Notes: generated from the sequence alone by a model not told the origin. A stretch of DNA of 64,000 bases from Sphingomonas sp. PR090111-T3T-6A (GCF_000383095.1 NZ_AORL01000015.1:62008-126007); one strand, 5' to 3'; shown: positions 52,417 through 61,831, numbered from the stretch's first letter. A program made the numbers and translations.

Positions 52417-53664
52417 TTGACCGCCACGGATTTCCTGTCACCCGATAACCGCGAGAGGACGCTCGATCCCTGCGGCTTCATGCCTGCGCTTGCCAGCCGC
52501 ATCGTCGGGATGGGGGGGCAGGAGACGCCGGGTGATCCGGCCTATGCGTTTCATACCGAATATGTCCCGTGCGGCGTGGGCACGGCGGTCTTCACGCTGC
52601 GGCCCATCGATCTGTCCGCGACGCGAGGCAATCTGACGGTTCGGATCGGCGCGATCTCGACGGCGCCCGGCGCGGTCGGGCGCACGGTCAAGATGGCGAT
52701 GATCCCGCTGGCGGATTTCGCCGTCACGGGCGAGATGCAGCTTTCGGTCAAGACCAAGAATGGCGTGCTCTATGCCGTCATAGGCCTGATCTACGGCTCC
52801 ACTGACGCGACGGCCGACGACATCCACATCCATCTCGAGGTGACGCCGAGCGACGATCCCGCGGCTGAAGAGGAGGTCAAGGCTTCCTACAGCGCCTTCG
52901 GGCACGAGGTGGCGCGGCCTACTTCCCAACTGGCGGCACACGGCCCGGCGACGCTGGCGGCGCCTGTCTCTCAGGTCTGCACGCGCGGACAGTTCGAGGA
53001 TGCGGCGTTCGCGCAGGCGGCGGCCTCGCTCGGCCTCGATGGCGAAGGCGATCTGCGTCAATGGCGGCTGGCCTACGCCTATCGCGTGCTGGAAAGCTAT
53101 GGCGTGGTCCAGTCCGGCGCGCGCGGGCTGGGATATATGATCGAGGCCGATCCTCTACCTGCGCGACTGGCGGCCGATGGTTGCGGGGTCGTCGCGGCGG
53201 CCCATGCCGGGGAAGTGCGGGGCAAGAAGCGCCTGACTTCGATCGACGATCTCCGATATGCCCATGTCGGATCGAGCGAACGGTTCCACGAAGCCGTCGA
53301 TTTTCAGGCGGTGGATGACTGGACCGTTCCGGACGACCTGGGGGAGTTCGATTTCTGCTGGTCCACCGGCGCCGTCGATCTGCTGGCATCGCAACAGGAC
53401 GTGATCCAGTTCATCAAGGGCTCGCTGCGACCATTGAAGATCGGCGGGCTGGCGGTGCATGTCCTTCCCTTCGATCCTGCGCCCTCGGTGTTGGCGCATC
53501 GCGAGGGTGGGCCGCTCTTCACGCGCGGCGATATCGAGCGGCTGGCGTTCGACATCGTCTCCTTCGGCCATGAGATCGCGCAGGTGAAATTCGGCACGAG
53601 CGATGATCGCGCCCTGGGCGTCATCGGGCTGGTGCTGCGGAAGGGCGAGTCGACTTTCTTCTGA
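52417..53664 (+). CDS. SAM-methyltransferase-like protein with an N-terminal beta-rich domain
   Basis: 415 residues. The first ~150 look like a beta-sandwich (FHTEYVPCGVGTAVFTLRPI, LTVRIGAISTAPGAVGRTVK). The C-terminal part resembles a class I methyltransferase family: GLGYMIEADPLPARLAADGC fits its glycine-loop region and FDFCWSTGAVDLLASQQDV its WS-x-EHL motif. Then FIKGSLRPLKIGGLAVHVLP matches its PGG-VH strand. Some hallmark residues are altered (Ala/His where Asp usually binds SAM, Leu-Leu where EHL is usual), so activity is uncertain. The convergent FkbM gene has a comparable N-terminal module, so both may act on sugars or surface polymers. Confidence 0.6.
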   Translation: MTATDFLSPDNRERTLDPCGFMPALASRIVGMGGQETPGDPAYAFHTEYVPCGVGTAVFTLRPIDLSATRGNLTVRIGAISTAPGAVGRTVKMAMIPLADFAVTGEMQLSVKTKNGVLYAVIGLIYGSTDATADDIHIHLEVTPSDDPAAEEEVKASYSAFGHEVARPTSQLAAHGPATLAAPVSQVCTRGQFEDAAFAQAAASLGLDGEGDLRQWRLAYAYRVLESYGVVQSGARGLGYMIEADPLPARLAADGCGVVAAAHAGEVRGKKRLTSIDDLRYAHVGSSERFHEAVDFQAVDDWTVPDDLGEFDFCWSTGAVDLLASQQDVIQFIKGSLRPLKIGGLAVHVLPFDPAPSVLAHREGGPLFTRGDIERLAFDIVSFGHEIAQVKFGTSDDRALGVIGLVLRKGESTFF

Positions 53665-53716
53665 TCGGAAGGATGCCCGCCACTGTCGCTCTGCGTGATC
53701 GGCGGCACGCATAGCG

Positions 53717-53756
53717 GAACGGCCTCGGGATGCTGATCCCGAGGCCGTTCTTGCTT
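53717..53756 (+). terminator. Intrinsic terminator between convergent methyltransferase genes
   Basis: GAACGGCCTCGGGAT and its exact complement form a 15-base perfect stem around a 4-base GCTG loop, followed by TTGCTT on the plus strand. It lies about 50 bases after the rightward gene's stop and just before the stop of the convergent gene. The strong stem may end transcription from both sides, although only the plus strand has a T-rich tail. Confidence 0.8.
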
Positions 53757-53771
53757 GCCGTTTCGCTGGAA

Positions 53772-54977
53772 TCAGCTCGCCAGGCGGGCGGCGTAGAAGA
53801 ACCCGTTTCCGCGCGCGGGCGACCGGTCGAAAATGACGAAGCGATTGTCCCGCAGGGGCTTCAGCAGATTGTGCTGGTCCTTGTCCGGGAACATGGCGTG
53901 CCATTCCACCATGAAGCCGTCGATCTTGTCGAACAGGCCCGCCCGATCGAGGGATTCGAAGATTGCGAACTCCGATCCTTCGCAATCCACCTTCAGGACG
54001 ACGCTCCGGCCATTGGCGCGCGCGCTCTCGATGATCGGGCGCAGCGTATCGCCGGCATCGCGCAGTTCCATGAAGGTCGGCCTGCCGCCGGCGACGCTCA
54101 GGGTCGATCGGGCGCCTGAATCGCTCGTCGTCGCCGCCAGGATTTCCCCCGACCAGTTGCGATCGGAAATCCCGATATTGTACGCGTGAATCTTCGCCAT
54201 CAGAGCCGGGTTGAGGCCCAGGTTTTTCCGGGCCCGTTCGAACGTCTCGGGGAAGGGCTCGAAGGAGTGGACTTCCTTCACCTCCGGCTTGCTTGCGAAG
54301 CTGAGCGTCGCGAGGCCGATGTTCATCCCGATGTCGATGAGGCAGGTGTCTCTCGACGACAGGATATTATAGGTGTTCTCGAAGAGGATTTCCCCGATGA
54401 AGGTGAGATCGTCCCGCGAACGCGCGAAGAAAGACATCCCGTCCTTCGACAGGACGACGGCATCGCCTTCCAGGCGAACGCCGAAGTTGTTTTCATAGAG
54501 CGAGCGGAAATAGGCCTTGTGTTCCCGGAAGAAGGCATTGCCGGTGTCATTAGCGGGGAAGTCGTGCTGCATGATCGCTTCTTGCGCGGTGCCATCCAGC
54601 CGGATCACGCGACGATATTCGTCGATGATGAGCGGAGCCTCGCCCGATACGAACACGCGATATTCCATCCGGCTGGGCTCGGCGATCTCGAACGCGACCG
54701 CGAACTTGGTGCGCCCGTTCTGGAGTTCCGACGTCTGGATATCCTGAGCGACCAGAATTTCATTGCCGAAATTGCGGGAGACATCAAGAATTGCGCACCT
54801 GGCGTCCCCGTTAAGGGACGTGTTCTGTGCGAGTTCGATGTGAAATTCTACAATGTAGGATCCAGGATGCAGAAACTCGTAAGGACCGAAAACCGCATGT
54901 CCTAGCTTGTTCGGGTCCGTGACAATGCGGGAGCGGCCTTCGTCCGAGGAGGGGGTTCCCAGCGCGAGGTTGAACAT
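53772..54977 (-). CDS. FkbM-family methyltransferase with an N-terminal beta-rich domain
   Basis: 401 residues. The first ~150 form a beta-rich module (FGPYEFLHPGSYIVEFHIEL, RCAILDVSRNFGNEILVAQD). The C-terminal FkbM domain has CLIDIGMNIGLATLSFASKP, the SAM glycine loop with an Asp before it. EVHSFEPFPETFERARKNL is the acidic ribose-binding motif. VVLKVDCEGSEFAIFESLDR and DGFMVEWHAMF are FkbM hallmarks. Members methylate hydroxyl groups on sugars or natural products. I chose MFNLALGTPS, preceded by AGGA at good spacing; a GTG 12 codons upstream is the alternative. The target is unknown; surface glycans are a context guess. Confidence 0.82.
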   Translation of the reverse strand: MFNLALGTPSSDEGRSRIVTDPNKLGHAVFGPYEFLHPGSYIVEFHIELAQNTSLNGDARCAILDVSRNFGNEILVAQDIQTSELQNGRTKFAVAFEIAEPSRMEYRVFVSGEAPLIIDEYRRVIRLDGTAQEAIMQHDFPANDTGNAFFREHKAYFRSLYENNFGVRLEGDAVVLSKDGMSFFARSRDDLTFIGEILFENTYNILSSRDTCLIDIGMNIGLATLSFASKPEVKEVHSFEPFPETFERARKNLGLNPALMAKIHAYNIGISDRNWSGEILAATTSDSGARSTLSVAGGRPTFMELRDAGDTLRPIIESARANGRSVVLKVDCEGSEFAIFESLDRAGLFDKIDGFMVEWHAMFPDKDQHNLLKPLRDNRFVIFDRSPARGNGFFYAARLAS

Positions 54978-55265
54978 CAAAATTCCTAACCTTTTCTCGG
55001 CCCCCTCAATCACACCTCATTCTTAACTGTCAAGCCGGCCTGCCATGGGAAGAAGGGGGCTTGTCGACGACCCGCGTCCCTCGGGCGCCGAGGAAAAATT
55101 GTCGCGATAACATTCTGGAGGATAAAGGGTTTCGTTCGAACGAAGAGGCGACCCGGCATCGCCATTCGGCATTCACCGCCGGGCGGAACCATGGGTGTGA
55201 AGCGTGCCCGGTTCCCCGGCGAACGGTGCCCGGTGGCCGACGTGTCGACAGACGGTCGGCGCCGA
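54978..55265. other. Intergenic stretch upstream of the FkbM gene
   Basis: About 290 bases between the FkbM start and the stop of the co-directional MscS gene. It should hold the FkbM promoter. No strong hairpin followed by a T-run and no credible coding frame is visible. Confidence 0.45.
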
Positions 55266-56702
55266 TCAGGAAAAGGCCCGCGGCGCGCGGAGGAAATTGC
55301 GGATTCTGGCCAGTAGCGAACCCTTCGTATCCAGCGGATGGCAATCCCGCGCGGCTTCGTCGCGATCGAGCTGGGCCAGCCCGCGCTGAACGGAGGCTTC
55401 GAGGGCTTCCGCCAGCCGTCCGTCCGACATGATGAGGCTTTCCAGCGCCTTGCGCGGCAGCTCCAGCACTTCGCCCGAGGTCAGGGCGGTGACGCGAACG
55501 GGTCGGGGATCGCCGCTCATCATGCTGATCTCGCCCAGATATTCGCCCGGACCGATCCGCCCGTATCGCCGCAGCATGCCGCTCGCGTTCGTCTGGCTGA
55601 TCTCGAATATTCCCGAGCGAATGATGTAGAGGGACGCACCCACGCTGCCCTGTTCGAACAGGACGGCGCCGGGATCGAACCTGTGCGGCAGGAGATCCTT
55701 GGCGATCTGCGCGACCTGATCCGTTGCCAGGGATTCGAAGAGAGCCAGGTTCTGAAGCAGGCTGGTGTTGGGAAGGGGCGTGGCGTCCTGGACGCCTGCG
55801 TGGCGGAAAAGCCTGCGGACCTGCCAGAGCAATTCGCCCCGCGCGACGGAGAGGGTGGGCGTGTTGGCCACGAAATAGCCGACCGAGAAGGTGGTGGTTC
55901 GTGTGCCCACATGCCTGATCCGTATCGAAGGCGCCGGATCGGTCAGGATGGCCGGGCAGAGCAGGATGGCCTGCCGGATCAATTCGGACAGGAGCTGCGA
56001 ACTGGCCGTGGAGGATGTCGAGATTTCGACGGACGCCGCCCGGCGCTCGGTCGGCACGCTGCGGTTGATGATCTGGCTCTTGGCGACGATGCTGTTGGGG
56101 ATGGTCGCGAGATCCTCGCTGTCCGTTTGTATCCGGATCGACCGCCAGTTCATCTGGACCACGATTCCCTCGGCATGGTCCCCGATCGTCACGCGGTCTC
56201 CGACGTGAAAGGGTTGCTCAAGGCCAACCGCGATGCCCGCGAACAGGTCCGCGAGCGAATTCTGGAGCGCAAGGCCCAGCACGATCGCGATCACGCCGGA
56301 TGTCGCCAGCAGGCCCTTGATGGGCAGGTCCAGCACCGAGTTCAGGATGATGAGAACCGCGGTCAGGTAGATGGCGCCGGCCAGGAGGTCCGAGAAGAGC
56401 CGTGCCTGACGGGAACGGACGTCACGGCCCAGCACGACGACCGTGCCCGTCGCGATCAGCCGGGCCGCGATGAGCCACCAGACGACGGCCAGCGCGCGAA
56501 GCCACGCGCTGTCGGGCCGAACGGCCAGCTCCGTCAGGCCGGGCAGCGGCGATGTGCCGCGTGCAACGAGGCAGGCGCCGATCGTCACCAGCAAAACCGT
56601 CTCGGCAGTCACCTTCGCCGCGATCGATCGCGAGCGGATGAATAGCAGCGCGACGAGGGTCGTCAGCAGCAGCAGGGCGGGGACAAAGGGTTCGCTCATC
56701 AT
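55266..56702 (-). CDS. MscS-family mechanosensitive channel with C-terminal cyclic-nucleotide-binding domain
   Basis: 478 residues. Three N-terminal helices precede the pore helix and beta domain of MscS. GLLATSGVIAIVLGLALQNS is the TM3 pore region, and LADLFAGIAVGLEQPFHVGD, RVTIGDHAEGIVVQMNWRSI and TIPNSIVAKSQIINRS are MscS-domain hallmarks. From about 325 a cNMP-binding fold follows, with LPHRFDPGAVLFEQGSVGAS, IGPGEYLGEISMMSGDPRPV and VRVTALTSGEVLELP, the phosphate-binding cassette being GEYLGEISMM. This resembles the bacterial bCNG channels. It overlaps the efflux outer-membrane gene by ATGA and is last in that operon. Confidence 0.92.
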   Translation of the reverse strand: MMSEPFVPALLLLTTLVALLFIRSRSIAAKVTAETVLLVTIGACLVARGTSPLPGLTELAVRPDSAWLRALAVVWWLIAARLIATGTVVVLGRDVRSRQARLFSDLLAGAIYLTAVLIILNSVLDLPIKGLLATSGVIAIVLGLALQNSLADLFAGIAVGLEQPFHVGDRVTIGDHAEGIVVQMNWRSIRIQTDSEDLATIPNSIVAKSQIINRSVPTERRAASVEISTSSTASSQLLSELIRQAILLCPAILTDPAPSIRIRHVGTRTTTFSVGYFVANTPTLSVARGELLWQVRRLFRHAGVQDATPLPNTSLLQNLALFESLATDQVAQIAKDLLPHRFDPGAVLFEQGSVGASLYIIRSGIFEISQTNASGMLRRYGRIGPGEYLGEISMMSGDPRPVRVTALTSGEVLELPRKALESLIMSDGRLAEALEASVQRGLAQLDRDEAARDCHPLDTKGSLLARIRNFLRAPRAFS

Positions 56703-58210
56703 GGCTGGGGCGCCTTTCCAAGGACGCCGCAGGCCAGTGCGAGCGTGGCGGCGGCGGAGAGGGTGGCGCTGTGCGCGTCGGCGGCGGCATCGCGGGCTTC
56801 GAGAAGCTGGCGCTCGGCGGCGAGCATGTCGGTCGACGAGCCGACGCCGTGGCGGAAGGCCGCCAGCGCCGCATCGTAGGTGGTCTGCGAGGCATCAAGC
56901 AGCGCTTTGGTGGCGGCGACGGCGGCGATGCTGGTGCGGAGCTTGGAATTGGCCATCACCACCTCCTGCGAGGCGCCGAGCTTCGCGCGGTCCAGCGTCT
57001 CGGTGGCGGAGGCGGCTCGGTCGCGCGCTTGCGCCAGCATCGCGTCGCGCACCCCCGCATCATAGAGCGGGATGGTCACGCCGCCCAGCACGGTCGCGCC
57101 CCAGCGGTGGTTGGAGAGGTTCACGGTGGGGGACTGGTCTCCCACGCCCGGCAGCGCGGTGACGTCGATATTGCCGCTGGTATAGCTGCCCGAGGCCGAG
57201 ACGAAGACCTTGGGCATGAACTCGGCCTTCGCGGCCTTCACGCCGGCATTGGCGGCTTTCTGCGCCGCGATGGCGGCGAGCACGTCCGGCCGCCGGGCGA
57301 GCGCACCGGAGAGCACCTGATCGATCGGCTTGTCCAGATTGTCCGGTAGCGGCTGGTCGGAGATGTCCGCGATGCGCATCGAGGTGAGCGGCGGGATGCC
57401 GATCGCCGAGAGCAGGGTGACATAGGCATCCGAGACGTCGCCATTGGCGCGCACCTTTGCCAGCTCCGCCTGCGCGGTGAACTGGCGGGCCTGCGCCACC
57501 TCGATGATCGTGCCCACGCCCTGTGCCTTGCGCGCCTCGGCGGCGGTCTGCACGTCGCGCGCGTCCTTGAGCGAGGCCTCGGAGCTGTCGGCGCGGGCGC
57601 GGGCCGCGGCATAGGCGTAGAAGGCGAGGCTGACGACATGGATCAGCTTCTGGTGCGCGGCGGTGAAGCCGATGTCGGCGATCACGGTGCCCTGATCGGC
57701 GGCCTGCACCAGCGCCTCGCGCTTGCCAAAATCGAACAGCAGCCACTGCAGCGACAAGGTGGAGACGGTGCCCGTCAGCGAGCCGCGATCCTCCGCCGAC
57801 AGGCCGAGCGCGGAGGCGTGCCCGCTGTGCGTCTCATATCCGCCGAGCGCGGTGGCGGTGAGGCGCGGGAGATAGGTGCTGCGGGCGATGCCGGCGGCCA
57901 GCGCCGCGTTGCGGGCCTCGTTCCACGCGATCCGCGTCTCGGGGTTGGTCTGCTCGGCCAGATCGATGAGATCGGCGAGGCCATAGACCTTGGCGCTGTC
58001 GATGGCCGGCGCGGCGGCCATCGCGGCGGCGGCCGGATTGGCGGGCAGGACATAGCCTTCGGTGGGCGCCGCCGCATGGCCCTTCCTGGGATCGGCCGTG
58101 AGGTCGCCGGAGCGGTCCACGGAGGGCGACCAGGGGCGGTCGGGCGCGGGCGGCGCCATGCGTTGCGCGGAGGTGGCGCATCCGCCCAGCAGCAGCGCGA
58201 GTAAGGGCAC
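56699..58210 (-). CDS. mdtP: RND/FUSC-type outer-membrane efflux lipoprotein (TolC superfamily)
   Basis: 503 residues with a lipoprotein signal (VPLLALLLGGCATS, lipid-attachable Cys near residue 11) starting at a GTG. That GTG is 5 bases after the FUSC stop and is the only start that gives a signal peptide. Two OEP repeats follow: LIDLAEQTNPETRIAWNEAR with ALAAGIARSTYLPRL, and ALARRPDVLAAIAAQKAANA with VKAAKAEFMPKVFVSASGSY. Long helical stretches such as EARKAQGVGTIIEVAQARQF form the periplasmic tunnel. It should be the outer-membrane exit for the HlyD and FUSC proteins encoded upstream. Confidence 0.88.
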   Translation of the reverse strand: MPLLALLLGGCATSAQRMAPPAPDRPWSPSVDRSGDLTADPRKGHAAAPTEGYVLPANPAAAAMAAAPAIDSAKVYGLADLIDLAEQTNPETRIAWNEARNAALAAGIARSTYLPRLTATALGGYETHSGHASALGLSAEDRGSLTGTVSTLSLQWLLFDFGKREALVQAADQGTVIADIGFTAAHQKLIHVVSLAFYAYAAARARADSSEASLKDARDVQTAAEARKAQGVGTIIEVAQARQFTAQAELAKVRANGDVSDAYVTLLSAIGIPPLTSMRIADISDQPLPDNLDKPIDQVLSGALARRPDVLAAIAAQKAANAGVKAAKAEFMPKVFVSASGSYTSGNIDVTALPGVGDQSPTVNLSNHRWGATVLGGVTIPLYDAGVRDAMLAQARDRAASATETLDRAKLGASQEVVMANSKLRTSIAAVAATKALLDASQTTYDAALAAFRHGVGSSTDMLAAERQLLEARDAAADAHSATLSAAATLALACGVLGKAPQP

Positions 58211-58214
58211 GAAC

Positions 58215-60089
58215 CTAGCGCGCAAGGGCTTGCTCCAGTCGGGATGTGTCGATGGCCGGCGGGTCGCCGCGCTCCACCGCGTCGGCCAGCGTGTCGAGGC
58301 GGGCGGCTTCGGCGTCGAGCGCGGTGCGGTCGTCGGTGGTGAGCAGGGTGGCCTCACTGGCCGAGAGGCTCTCCAGCAGCGCGTTGCGGCGCTGGAACCA
58401 GCCTCGGTCGGGCCGCATCGAGACGGGCTCGTAGCCGGCGATGCCGAGATTTGTCGCCACCGGCGCGACGGCTGCATGGGCGGTGGGCAGGGCGTCGCGC
58501 CGGGTGCCGTGATCGGGCAGCCGTGCGATCCGGGCGAGGCCCCGGAACAGGCCCGCGATGGCCGGATCGATGCGCCGCGCGATGCTCACCGGCCAGACGG
58601 TCACGAAGATCAGGTAGATGGCCGCGTTGCCGATCAGGATGCCGATCACGCGGTCCCGCGCCACGGTCAGGTCGAAGTCCGGGCTCGAACCCTGGATCAC
58701 GCACAGGAAGAAGGCGAAGGTGAGCTGGAAGCCCGCATAGGCGATGCGCGGCCCGCCGCCCGCGATCCAGCCGCCCGCCAGCGCGCCCGCGAAGACCAGC
58801 GCGAGCAGGCCGCCGATCCGGTCGATCTGCGGTATCAGCCAGACGATGGCGGCAAGGCCGAACGCCGCGCCCACCAGCGCGCCTGCGATGCGCAGCGACA
58901 GTTTCTCGACCGTCTCGGCGGTCGTGTCGAGCGCGACGATGTAGCAGGTGATGAGGCAGGTATGGATGCCCTGCCAGTCGGTGAGCGAGTAGAAGAGATA
59001 GCATCCCATCGCCGCGCAGGTGACCTTCACCGCATAGCGGACATGATCCGGGTTGCTGAAGGCGTCGGGCAGGAAGAAGCCGCCTTTGGGTTTGGGAGCA
59101 GGCGCGGCGGGCGGCGGCGCGACGGTGAAGCTCGCCAGCACGGCATCGAAATCGACGGTGAGCGAAGTGGCCGGGCCGGTAAGGGCGACGACCTCCGCCG
59201 GCGCCACGGGTTCGATTCCGACCGGATAGAGGTGGCGGTCGAGGATCGCGGCCATCTCGCCCAGCGTCGCGGCGGCGGCCTGTCGCCACGCGGTCGGCAT
59301 GTCGGGCTGGCGGTCGGCCGCTTCGGCCAGCATGAGCAGCGTGTCGGTGGAGCGCGCCGCCTGCTGGAGCGCCTGCAGATGGGGGCGCGGCGTCAGCTTC
59401 TCCATGAGCGCGAGGTGGAGCAGCCCCAGCACGCCCGCGCCGCCCTGCCGACGCAGCGTGGCGACGCGGCGGCGCGCACTTTCGTCCGGCGCTGCGAGCA
59501 ACGCCTGCGCGGCGCGCAGCCGGCCCGCGAGCGCTCGCTCCGCCAGCCGCCGGGGTGCAGGCCCCGCCAGCATGTTGACGACAATCGCCACGCCCGCCGG
59601 AATGGCGATGATGAGCCATACATAGAGCAGCGCCCGCGTCGCCAGCTCGCCCACCGGCGCCTTGCCCAGCACGTCGAGCCCATAGGCGAGGATCAGGGCG
59701 ATCGTGGAGGCGAAGGGCTTGAGCTTGCTCGCCGACGCGAGGAACAGCATTGCCAGCGACAGGCCCGCCATGATCGTCACGCGCAGCGAGGGATAGTCCA
59801 GCGCGTGCGCGGCTACGAACAGCAGGAAGCCGATCAGGAGGCTGATGAGGATGGTGAGCGCCACGCTCGTCAGCACGCTGCCGGTGCGATCCGGCTTGAG
59901 CATGAAGAACACGACATAGGCGCTGAGCGCCACGTCAGGCAGCGCATAGGTCTGCGTCACCAGCACGGTCAGCGTGCAGATCGTGGCGATGCGCAGCGCG
60001 AACTCGCCGCGCCCCGGCGTCCGCGCCGTCAGATCCGCGAACCGCGCCCGGATCGTGCCGGAGAGCGGCTCATCGGCAGGCGGCGCCAT
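58215..60089 (-). CDS. mdtO: FUSC-family inner-membrane exporter (AaeB/MdtO-like)
   Basis: 624 residues in two membrane blocks, each of about five to six helices, separated and followed by soluble helical parts. This is the layout of the fusaric-acid-resistance family. The N-terminal block contains FALRIATICTLTVLVTQTYA and VVFFMLKPDRTGSVL. The second begins HVRYAVKVTCAAMGCYLFYS, followed by LRIAGALVGAAFGLAAIVWL. Such proteins export aromatic acids, phenolics or other toxic organic acids with an HlyD partner. The start overlaps the HlyD gene by 20 bases. The substrate is not shown by the sequence. Confidence 0.88.
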   Translation of the reverse strand: MAPPADEPLSGTIRARFADLTARTPGRGEFALRIATICTLTVLVTQTYALPDVALSAYVVFFMLKPDRTGSVLTSVALTILISLLIGFLLFVAAHALDYPSLRVTIMAGLSLAMLFLASASKLKPFASTIALILAYGLDVLGKAPVGELATRALLYVWLIIAIPAGVAIVVNMLAGPAPRRLAERALAGRLRAAQALLAAPDESARRRVATLRRQGGAGVLGLLHLALMEKLTPRPHLQALQQAARSTDTLLMLAEAADRQPDMPTAWRQAAAATLGEMAAILDRHLYPVGIEPVAPAEVVALTGPATSLTVDFDAVLASFTVAPPPAAPAPKPKGGFFLPDAFSNPDHVRYAVKVTCAAMGCYLFYSLTDWQGIHTCLITCYIVALDTTAETVEKLSLRIAGALVGAAFGLAAIVWLIPQIDRIGGLLALVFAGALAGGWIAGGGPRIAYAGFQLTFAFFLCVIQGSSPDFDLTVARDRVIGILIGNAAIYLIFVTVWPVSIARRIDPAIAGLFRGLARIARLPDHGTRRDALPTAHAAVAPVATNLGIAGYEPVSMRPDRGWFQRRNALLESLSASEATLLTTDDRTALDAEAARLDTLADAVERGDPPAIDTSRLEQALAR

Positions 60090-61119
60090 GATCGATCTCG
60101 ATGATGGCGCTGGCGCCGAGCCGCACCAGATCCGCGGGCGGATGCGCCAGCTTCACGCGCACCGGGAAGCGCTGCGACACGCGCACCCAGTTGAGCGAGC
60201 GCTCCACATAGGGCACGCCGCGCGGCAGGTTGACCCGCTCCGTATCCAGCACGCCCGATCCGATGCCGGTGACGAGGCCGCGCATCGGCCGCGCGCGGTC
60301 GATCAGCGAATAGACCGTCGCGCAATCGCCGACGCGGACGTGCTTCAGCGCCGTCTCGCGGAAATTGCCGATCGAGAACCATTCGTCCGACGCGATCAGC
60401 GTGAACAGCGACTGGGTGGGCGCCACAACCTCGCCGCTCGTCACGGTGAGGCCGACGATGCGGCCGTCATGCGGCGCGCGCACTGTGGTCTGGCGCAACT
60501 GGCGTTCGGCGATGGCGAGCGCGGCACGGCGGGCCTGCACATTGGCTTGCGCGCCCGCGACCGTGTCCACGGCCGTGCGCGCGGCGGCCTGCTGCTCGCG
60601 CGCCTGCACCAGCGACTTGGCGGCGTCATGAGCCGCAACCTCCGCCTGATCGAGCTGCTGCTCGGGGACATAGCCGGCGGCCGCGAGCGGCTTCAGCCGG
60701 TCGACGGTGCGCTGGGCCAGCGCCGCATTTTCGGCGGCCTTGCGCGTCTGGTCCGCGGCGATGGTGGCGTTCGAGCCTTGCGTGGAGACGATGCGCTGCT
60801 GCGTGCCGACGGTCGCTTCCGCGATGGCGAGATCGGCGCGCGCCTGCGCCATGGCCTCCTGATAGGGCTCCGGATCGATCTGGAAGAGCAGGTCGCCCCG
60901 CTTCACCTCGGCATTCTCGGTGACGCCCAGCTTGATCACCCGCCCGCCGACCTCGGAGGCGACATGCACCACGTCGGCATCGATGGAGGCGGCGTCCGTC
61001 GAGGGATTGCGCGCCGCGCGGGAGAGGATGACCGCCAGCATCACCAGCGCCGCCACGATCACCAGCAGCGCCACCAGCTTCGCCACGCGCGAGTGGCTCT
61101 TTTCGCCCGCGGCCTGCAT
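60070..61119 (-). CDS. mdtN: HlyD/EmrA-family membrane-fusion protein
   Basis: About 349 residues. One N-terminal helix (LVALLVIVAALVMLAVILSR) is followed by the barrel-sandwich biotinyl-lipoyl-like region VHVASEVGGRVIKLGVTENA, then KRGDLLFQIDPEPYQEAMAQ. A coiled-coil hairpin (about 95-190) and VRAPHDGRIVGLTVTSGEVV complete the fold. It links the inner-membrane FUSC exporter to the outer-membrane channel. The start forms TGATG with the stop of the small YtcA-like gene. The long in-frame extension before this ATG lies wholly in that gene and was not used. Confidence 0.9.
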   Translation of the reverse strand: MQAAGEKSHSRVAKLVALLVIVAALVMLAVILSRAARNPSTDAASIDADVVHVASEVGGRVIKLGVTENAEVKRGDLLFQIDPEPYQEAMAQARADLAIAEATVGTQQRIVSTQGSNATIAADQTRKAAENAALAQRTVDRLKPLAAAGYVPEQQLDQAEVAAHDAAKSLVQAREQQAAARTAVDTVAGAQANVQARRAALAIAERQLRQTTVRAPHDGRIVGLTVTSGEVVAPTQSLFTLIASDEWFSIGNFRETALKHVRVGDCATVYSLIDRARPMRGLVTGIGSGVLDTERVNLPRGVPYVERSLNWVRVSQRFPVRVKLAHPPADLVRLGASAIIEIDHGAACR

Positions 61120-61460
61120 CAGCGGCCCAGCCACAGAAGGTCGATCACGCCGGCCACGAGGATGCCGACCGCGAGACAGGTGAAGAGCGGGAAGGGGATC
61201 GCCTCCGCGCGGCCCGCCACGCCGAAGGCGATCCGGGTGGCGATCGCGATCAGTATCGTGACGATCGCGAAGATCAGCCAATCGGGGAAATAGGCTCCGA
61301 ACACGACGATGGCGGGTGCCGGGTGGGGGGAGCACCCGCCTAATGACCCGGCAAGGGGGACGAGCAGCAGTTGAAGTCCGCGGATGTGCCGGAAAGTCCG
61401 CCCAGGTTGCGCCGATAGTAGTTTGCGGGTTCCGGATGCGTGGAGCGGGCTGCTGCTCAC
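61119..61460 (-). CDS. ytcA: Small YtcA-family inner-membrane lipoprotein
   Basis: About 113 residues. LLVPLAGSLGGCSPHPAPAI contains a lipobox Cys. Two hydrophobic helices follow, with the family-like AIVVFGAYFPDWLIFAIVTI and PFPLFTCLAVGILVAGVIDL. In E. coli, ytcA precedes mdtN-mdtO-mdtP, and the same order is seen here. The start is uncertain: GTG is the only common start codon in frame, and the N-terminus before the signal is longer than usual. The function of YtcA proteins is not established. Confidence 0.75.
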   Translation of the reverse strand: MSSSPLHASGTRKLLSAQPGRTFRHIRGLQLLLVPLAGSLGGCSPHPAPAIVVFGAYFPDWLIFAIVTILIAIATRIAFGVAGRAEAIPFPLFTCLAVGILVAGVIDLLWLGR

Positions 61461-61831
61461 AGAGCGGCCGAGCCCATGCGGACGGTGATCTCTCCGTTCG
61501 GTATCATCGTTGCGCCCCCCAAGATGGCCGCGATCATAACGCGACGATATTATGTTCTGCTAGGGGCATATCGGCGATTGTTTCGGGCATCTTGCGGGTG
61601 GTCTTGGCGCGACGGGAAGCACTTCGGGCCGCCATGGCTCCCCCGAGAGCGACGGACCGGGATTCCAATGCGTTCAATGCCTTCTACGCAGGGTGATCGG
61701 CATCGAGTCGATGGGCGAGGATGACGCCCGGTGCGGCCGGGCTGGCGGGACGGTTTGACGTCGGCCATCATCGCGGGCGATCCGCATGGCGTAATGTCGG
61801 CGCCATCGGCCCCGGCAAAAATGGGAGAGGC
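61461..61831. other. Divergent intergenic region between efflux operon and VOC gene
   Basis: About 370 bases with no coding frame I trust. It must hold promoters for the leftward efflux operon and the rightward VOC-RibD-GST genes. An AT-rich patch (CGACGATATTATGTTC) around 61540-61560 is the likeliest leftward promoter area. No clear palindrome was found. Confidence 0.45.

Noticed and set aside
52082..52420. 112-codon frame in the receptor/methyltransferase gap
   Set aside because: Cys/Arg-rich translation without family resemblance, over a repeat-rich promoter region.
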